From assembly GCA_946631805.1 (NCBI GenBank), contig CAMPAJ010000067.1, forward strand, positions 1 to 8,317: 8,317 nucleotides of DNA, given 5' to 3'. Both the position numbers and the translations under genes were made by a program. The stretch is from an uncultured Eggerthellaceae bacterium (GTDB lineage: Bacteria > Actinomycetota > Coriobacteriia > Coriobacteriales > Eggerthellaceae). The notes beneath the pieces are model-generated. The model made no database searches and was not told the origin of the DNA. It worked only from the letters and a program-made list of their open reading frames with translations. Positions 6,738 through 8,317 of the stretch are shown piece by piece. Numbering within the stretch: the stretch's first letter is position 1; every line of letters starts with the position of its first letter.

Positions 6738-6778
6738 AAAAAATGATCGGGGCATAGCACAGGCGATGCGCTATGCCC
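6738..6778 (-). terminator. Intrinsic-type terminator of the transglutaminase-like gene
   Basis: GGGCATAGC (6750-6758) and GCTATGCCC (6770-6778) form a perfect 9-bp stem with an 11-nt loop. On the minus strand the stem is followed, after CGATCA, by six Us (A-run at 6738-6743). It lies about 40 bp after the stop codon of the minus-strand gene. The gap between stem and U-run is longer than usual, so efficiency may be modest. On the plus strand the stem has no U-run behind it. Confidence 0.65.
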
Positions 6779-6817
6779 GGGAAAATCAGGGTGTGGCGCT
6801 AGACTCTAGCGGTGCTG

Positions 6818-8023
6818 TTACGCCTGCGTTGTGGTAACGTTGCCGTCTTCCGCGGCGTCAGCGGCAGAAGAGGTCGGAGCCGAAACGGTGCCGTCGGCAA
6901 TCCAGTTCGCGGTCTCCACCGCCTCGAAATTGGCGATGGTCTGCTCGGAGGGGTCTTGCCCCACATCGACGAAGCGCACCGTGTAGCTATCGGCGTCGAG
7001 CATCCAGCCATTGGAGGCAAACGATGGGTCAATCAGGCATTTTCTGCCGTCAAGATCGGTAACGTACAGCAAGCCATGCTCTCCGTAGCCACCGCTATCG
7101 AGCAACACGTGGCACGGCTCCGCCTGCGCGTCGTAGTAGCCGAAGTACTTTAGGATATACTCCGTCGCCGCCACGAACTCGTAGCAGTTGCCGGTGTTTT
7201 TCGTGAGCATTTGCTTGGCGTATTGGATATCCCAGGTCGGGCCCGTGGGATATTGGTTGTCGTCGCTTTCGACGTAATCGGTCGTCACCGCCGTGAAGTA
7301 CGCTGTGAACGCGTTGTCTGCAGCACTTTTGCTCGAATCCGAGACCCCATCGCAGAAGTTCTTGACGAGCTGGTCGAGTTCCGCGTCGCCCGACGAGAAG
7401 CGGCCGCCATCAACCCACGGGTCCTCGACCCCCTCATCGGCAGCAACGACTGGAGCGGCTGCGGTACCGCTTGCCGACGACGCCGATTGCGATGCAGCAC
7501 CGGATTGGTCCGAAGATGCGCCTTCGCCGCTGGCGTCCGCATTATCGGCCGCGGCATCGGATTGGGAGGACGCTTCCGCGTTGGCCTGCTGTTCCGAAGC
7601 GCCACCAGCACCGGCGACCGCGCGCCCCATGCACGATCCCAAATTGAAGAACAAGGCCAGGCATACAACCAGACCGATAAGCGCAATAATCGAATTGCGC
7701 AGAATCTGGCCATCAGAATAGCTGGAGCCAACCCCGATTCCGCTGTTAAGCGCCCCCGAAAACGCGCGGTCTGCACGAATGCTCGACCGTGAACCCGCAG
7801 AACGGCCGCTCGCAAGGCCGTCGTCGGAAAGCCGATCGTAGGAATAGCGTTCGCGTTCGCCCGATACGACAGTTCGTCGGCTTGCGGAGCCAGACCGCGA
7901 TCCGCCCTGACCGTAATCGACTCTCTGGCGATTAGAGCTAGGGCGCGACGAAGTGCGATACGAACGCACGTCGTAATCAGGGTCGTAGGAATTATTTTGC
8001 CTGCGAGTATCCATGGGAGTCAT
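6818..8023 (-). CDS. Membrane-anchored transglutaminase-like (Cys-His-Asp) protein
   Basis: This is a 401-aa protein in three parts. Residues 1-108 are a polar Arg/Ser/Tyr-rich tail, probably cytoplasmic. About 110-131 is one hydrophobic helix, 'IIALIGLVVCLALFF', giving type II topology. Residues 135-200 are a Ser/Ala/Asp/Gly low-complexity stalk. The C-terminal domain carries a transglutaminase-like triad: C280 in 'NTGNCYEFVAATEYIL', H316 in 'GEHGLLYV' and D332 in 'CLIDPSF'. This order and spacing match transglutaminase-core or cysteine-protease-like folds found in secreted Gram-positive proteins. It could crosslink or cut cell-wall or surface proteins, or be a non-enzymatic domain; the substrate is unknown. 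There is no Shine-Dalgarno site. I chose ATG 8023 because a TACAAT -10 ends eight bases upstream, suggesting a leaderless mRNA; ATG 8014 is the alternative. A GTG at 8071 keeps the frame open but precedes that promoter. Confidence 0.85.
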   Translation of the reverse strand: MTPMDTRRQNNSYDPDYDVRSYRTSSRPSSNRQRVDYGQGGSRSGSASRRTVVSGERERYSYDRLSDDGLASGRSAGSRSSIRADRAFSGALNSGIGVGSSYSDGQILRNSIIALIGLVVCLALFFNLGSCMGRAVAGAGGASEQQANAEASSQSDAAADNADASGEGASSDQSGAASQSASSASGTAAAPVVAADEGVEDPWVDGGRFSSGDAELDQLVKNFCDGVSDSSKSAADNAFTAYFTAVTTDYVESDDNQYPTGPTWDIQYAKQMLTKNTGNCYEFVAATEYILKYFGYYDAQAEPCHVLLDSGGYGEHGLLYVTDLDGRKCLIDPSFASNGWMLDADSYTVRFVDVGQDPSEQTIANFEAVETANWIADGTVSAPTSSAADAAEDGNVTTTQA

Positions 8024-8031
8024 CGGGGTTA

Positions 8032-8060
8032 ATTGTAGACGAAATCGGCCAAGGAACCAA
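8032..8060 (-). promoter_or_regulatory. Promoter of the transglutaminase-like gene, implying a leaderless mRNA
   Basis: On the minus strand TTGGTT (8060-8055, weak -35) and TACAAT (8037-8032, good -10) are 17 bp apart. The usual start distance places +1 at 8025-8023, within two bases of or exactly at ATG 8023. The absence of any Shine-Dalgarno sequence fits. Leaderless mRNAs are common in actinobacteria. Confidence 0.5.
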
Positions 8061-8063
8061 AAG

Positions 8064-8087
8064 CAAACCACTTACCAAACCACTTAC
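8064..8087. repeat. Perfect 12-bp tandem repeat upstream of the transglutaminase-like gene
   Basis: CAAACCACTTAC occurs twice with no gap (8064-8075 and 8076-8087), followed by CAAA or similar (ACAAAAG). On the gene's strand it reads GTAAGTGGTTTG twice, ending just upstream of the -35 element at 8055-8060. That is a typical position for an activator binding direct repeats. Slippage duplication is the simple alternative. Confidence 0.6.
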
Positions 8088-8317
8088 AAAAGATAAGCCC
8101 GCCGCCCAGCGCGACGAACTTACCTCATGAAGGGCCCGCTATCTTCATTGCCGCAGCTCCGCGTTGAGCCCACCGTTAGCCTCGCGTCAAACAAGTCGCA
8201 GAACCCATTACAGTTCGAATCAGCCCAGTTGAACCGTATGCGGGGGCTTGGCGGCCACGGCTAGACGATCGCCCATCCAGCCTTCGCCTGGCAGTTCGTG
8301 AAGCCGTCGTAGAGGGC
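8088..8317. other. Right-hand end with no convincing gene
   Basis: All frames are short here. ATGAAG (8127-8132) and CTTCAT (8143-8148) form a 6-bp hairpin with a 10-nt loop. A 45-codon plus-strand ORF (8127-8264) has no ribosome site and no recognisable motif. I compared the region by eye with tRNA, tmRNA, SRP RNA and RNase P RNA landmarks and saw none that hold up. It may be intergenic sequence, an unknown structured RNA or the remnant of a mobile element. Confidence 0.4.
8261..8317 (-). CDS. Possible 3' tail of a minus-strand gene cut by the right edge
   Basis: Reading inwards from the right edge, one minus frame gives 18 codons (ending 'QAKAGWAIV') before a TAG at 8261-8263. The composition is protein-like, but the stretch is far too short to recognise. 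The same frame stays open for another 46 codons past the TAG, so a premature stop in a decayed gene is also possible. Confidence 0.2.
   Translation of the reverse strand, partial: ALYDGFTNCQAKAGWAIV

Noticed and set aside
8213..8221. GTTCGAATC resembling a tRNA T-loop
   Set aside because: The flanking bases do not pair as a T-stem, and no matching D-arm, anticodon arm or acceptor stem could be placed.

Overview
The window comes from a moderately high-GC bacterium. Codon use is strongly GC-biased at third positions. It contains a large secreted multidomain surface protein, a single-pass membrane transglutaminase-like protein and what looks like a leaderless promoter. Together these would suit an actinobacterium, and a gut coriobacterium (Eggerthellaceae-like) is my best guess. 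That assignment is inference, since no rRNA or other marker is present. I see no clear mobile element, CRISPR array, tRNA or rRNA.

Layout. (1) 1-2107, minus: the N-terminal 702 residues of a large secreted beta-sandwich protein, cut by the left edge. (2) 2108-2297: a divergent intergenic region with a TATAAT box, a strong hairpin (2189-2225) and a perfect 14-bp palindrome. (3) 2298-3149 and 3224-4621, plus: a class IV D-amino-acid aminotransferase followed 74 bp later by a DHA2-type 14-helix MFS transporter, probably one transcript. (4) 4656-5873, minus and convergent: an iron-containing alcohol dehydrogenase. (5) 5874-6072: a second divergent control region, with a dehydrogenase promoter, an operator-like dyad and an extended -10 promoter for pth. 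(6) 6073-6639, plus: peptidyl-tRNA hydrolase. (7) 6818-8023, minus and convergent with pth: a membrane-anchored transglutaminase-like protein. A terminator hairpin lies downstream of it, and its promoter lies so close to the ATG that the mRNA is probably leaderless. (8) 8088-8317: sequence with no convincing gene, possibly the 3' tail of a minus-strand gene at the very edge.

Working together. The one clear functional unit is the aminotransferase-transporter pair, which could make or interconvert D-amino acids and move a related compound across the membrane; the substrate is unknown. The dehydrogenase (aldehyde/alcohol redox) and pth (translation housekeeping) look like independent neighbours. 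The two exported proteins both act at the envelope but sit at opposite ends with no visible link.

I did not find a clearly new system. The items most worth a second look are the 12-bp tandem repeat and leaderless-type promoter of the transglutaminase-like gene, the hairpin and palindrome upstream of the aminotransferase, and the unexplained right-hand end.
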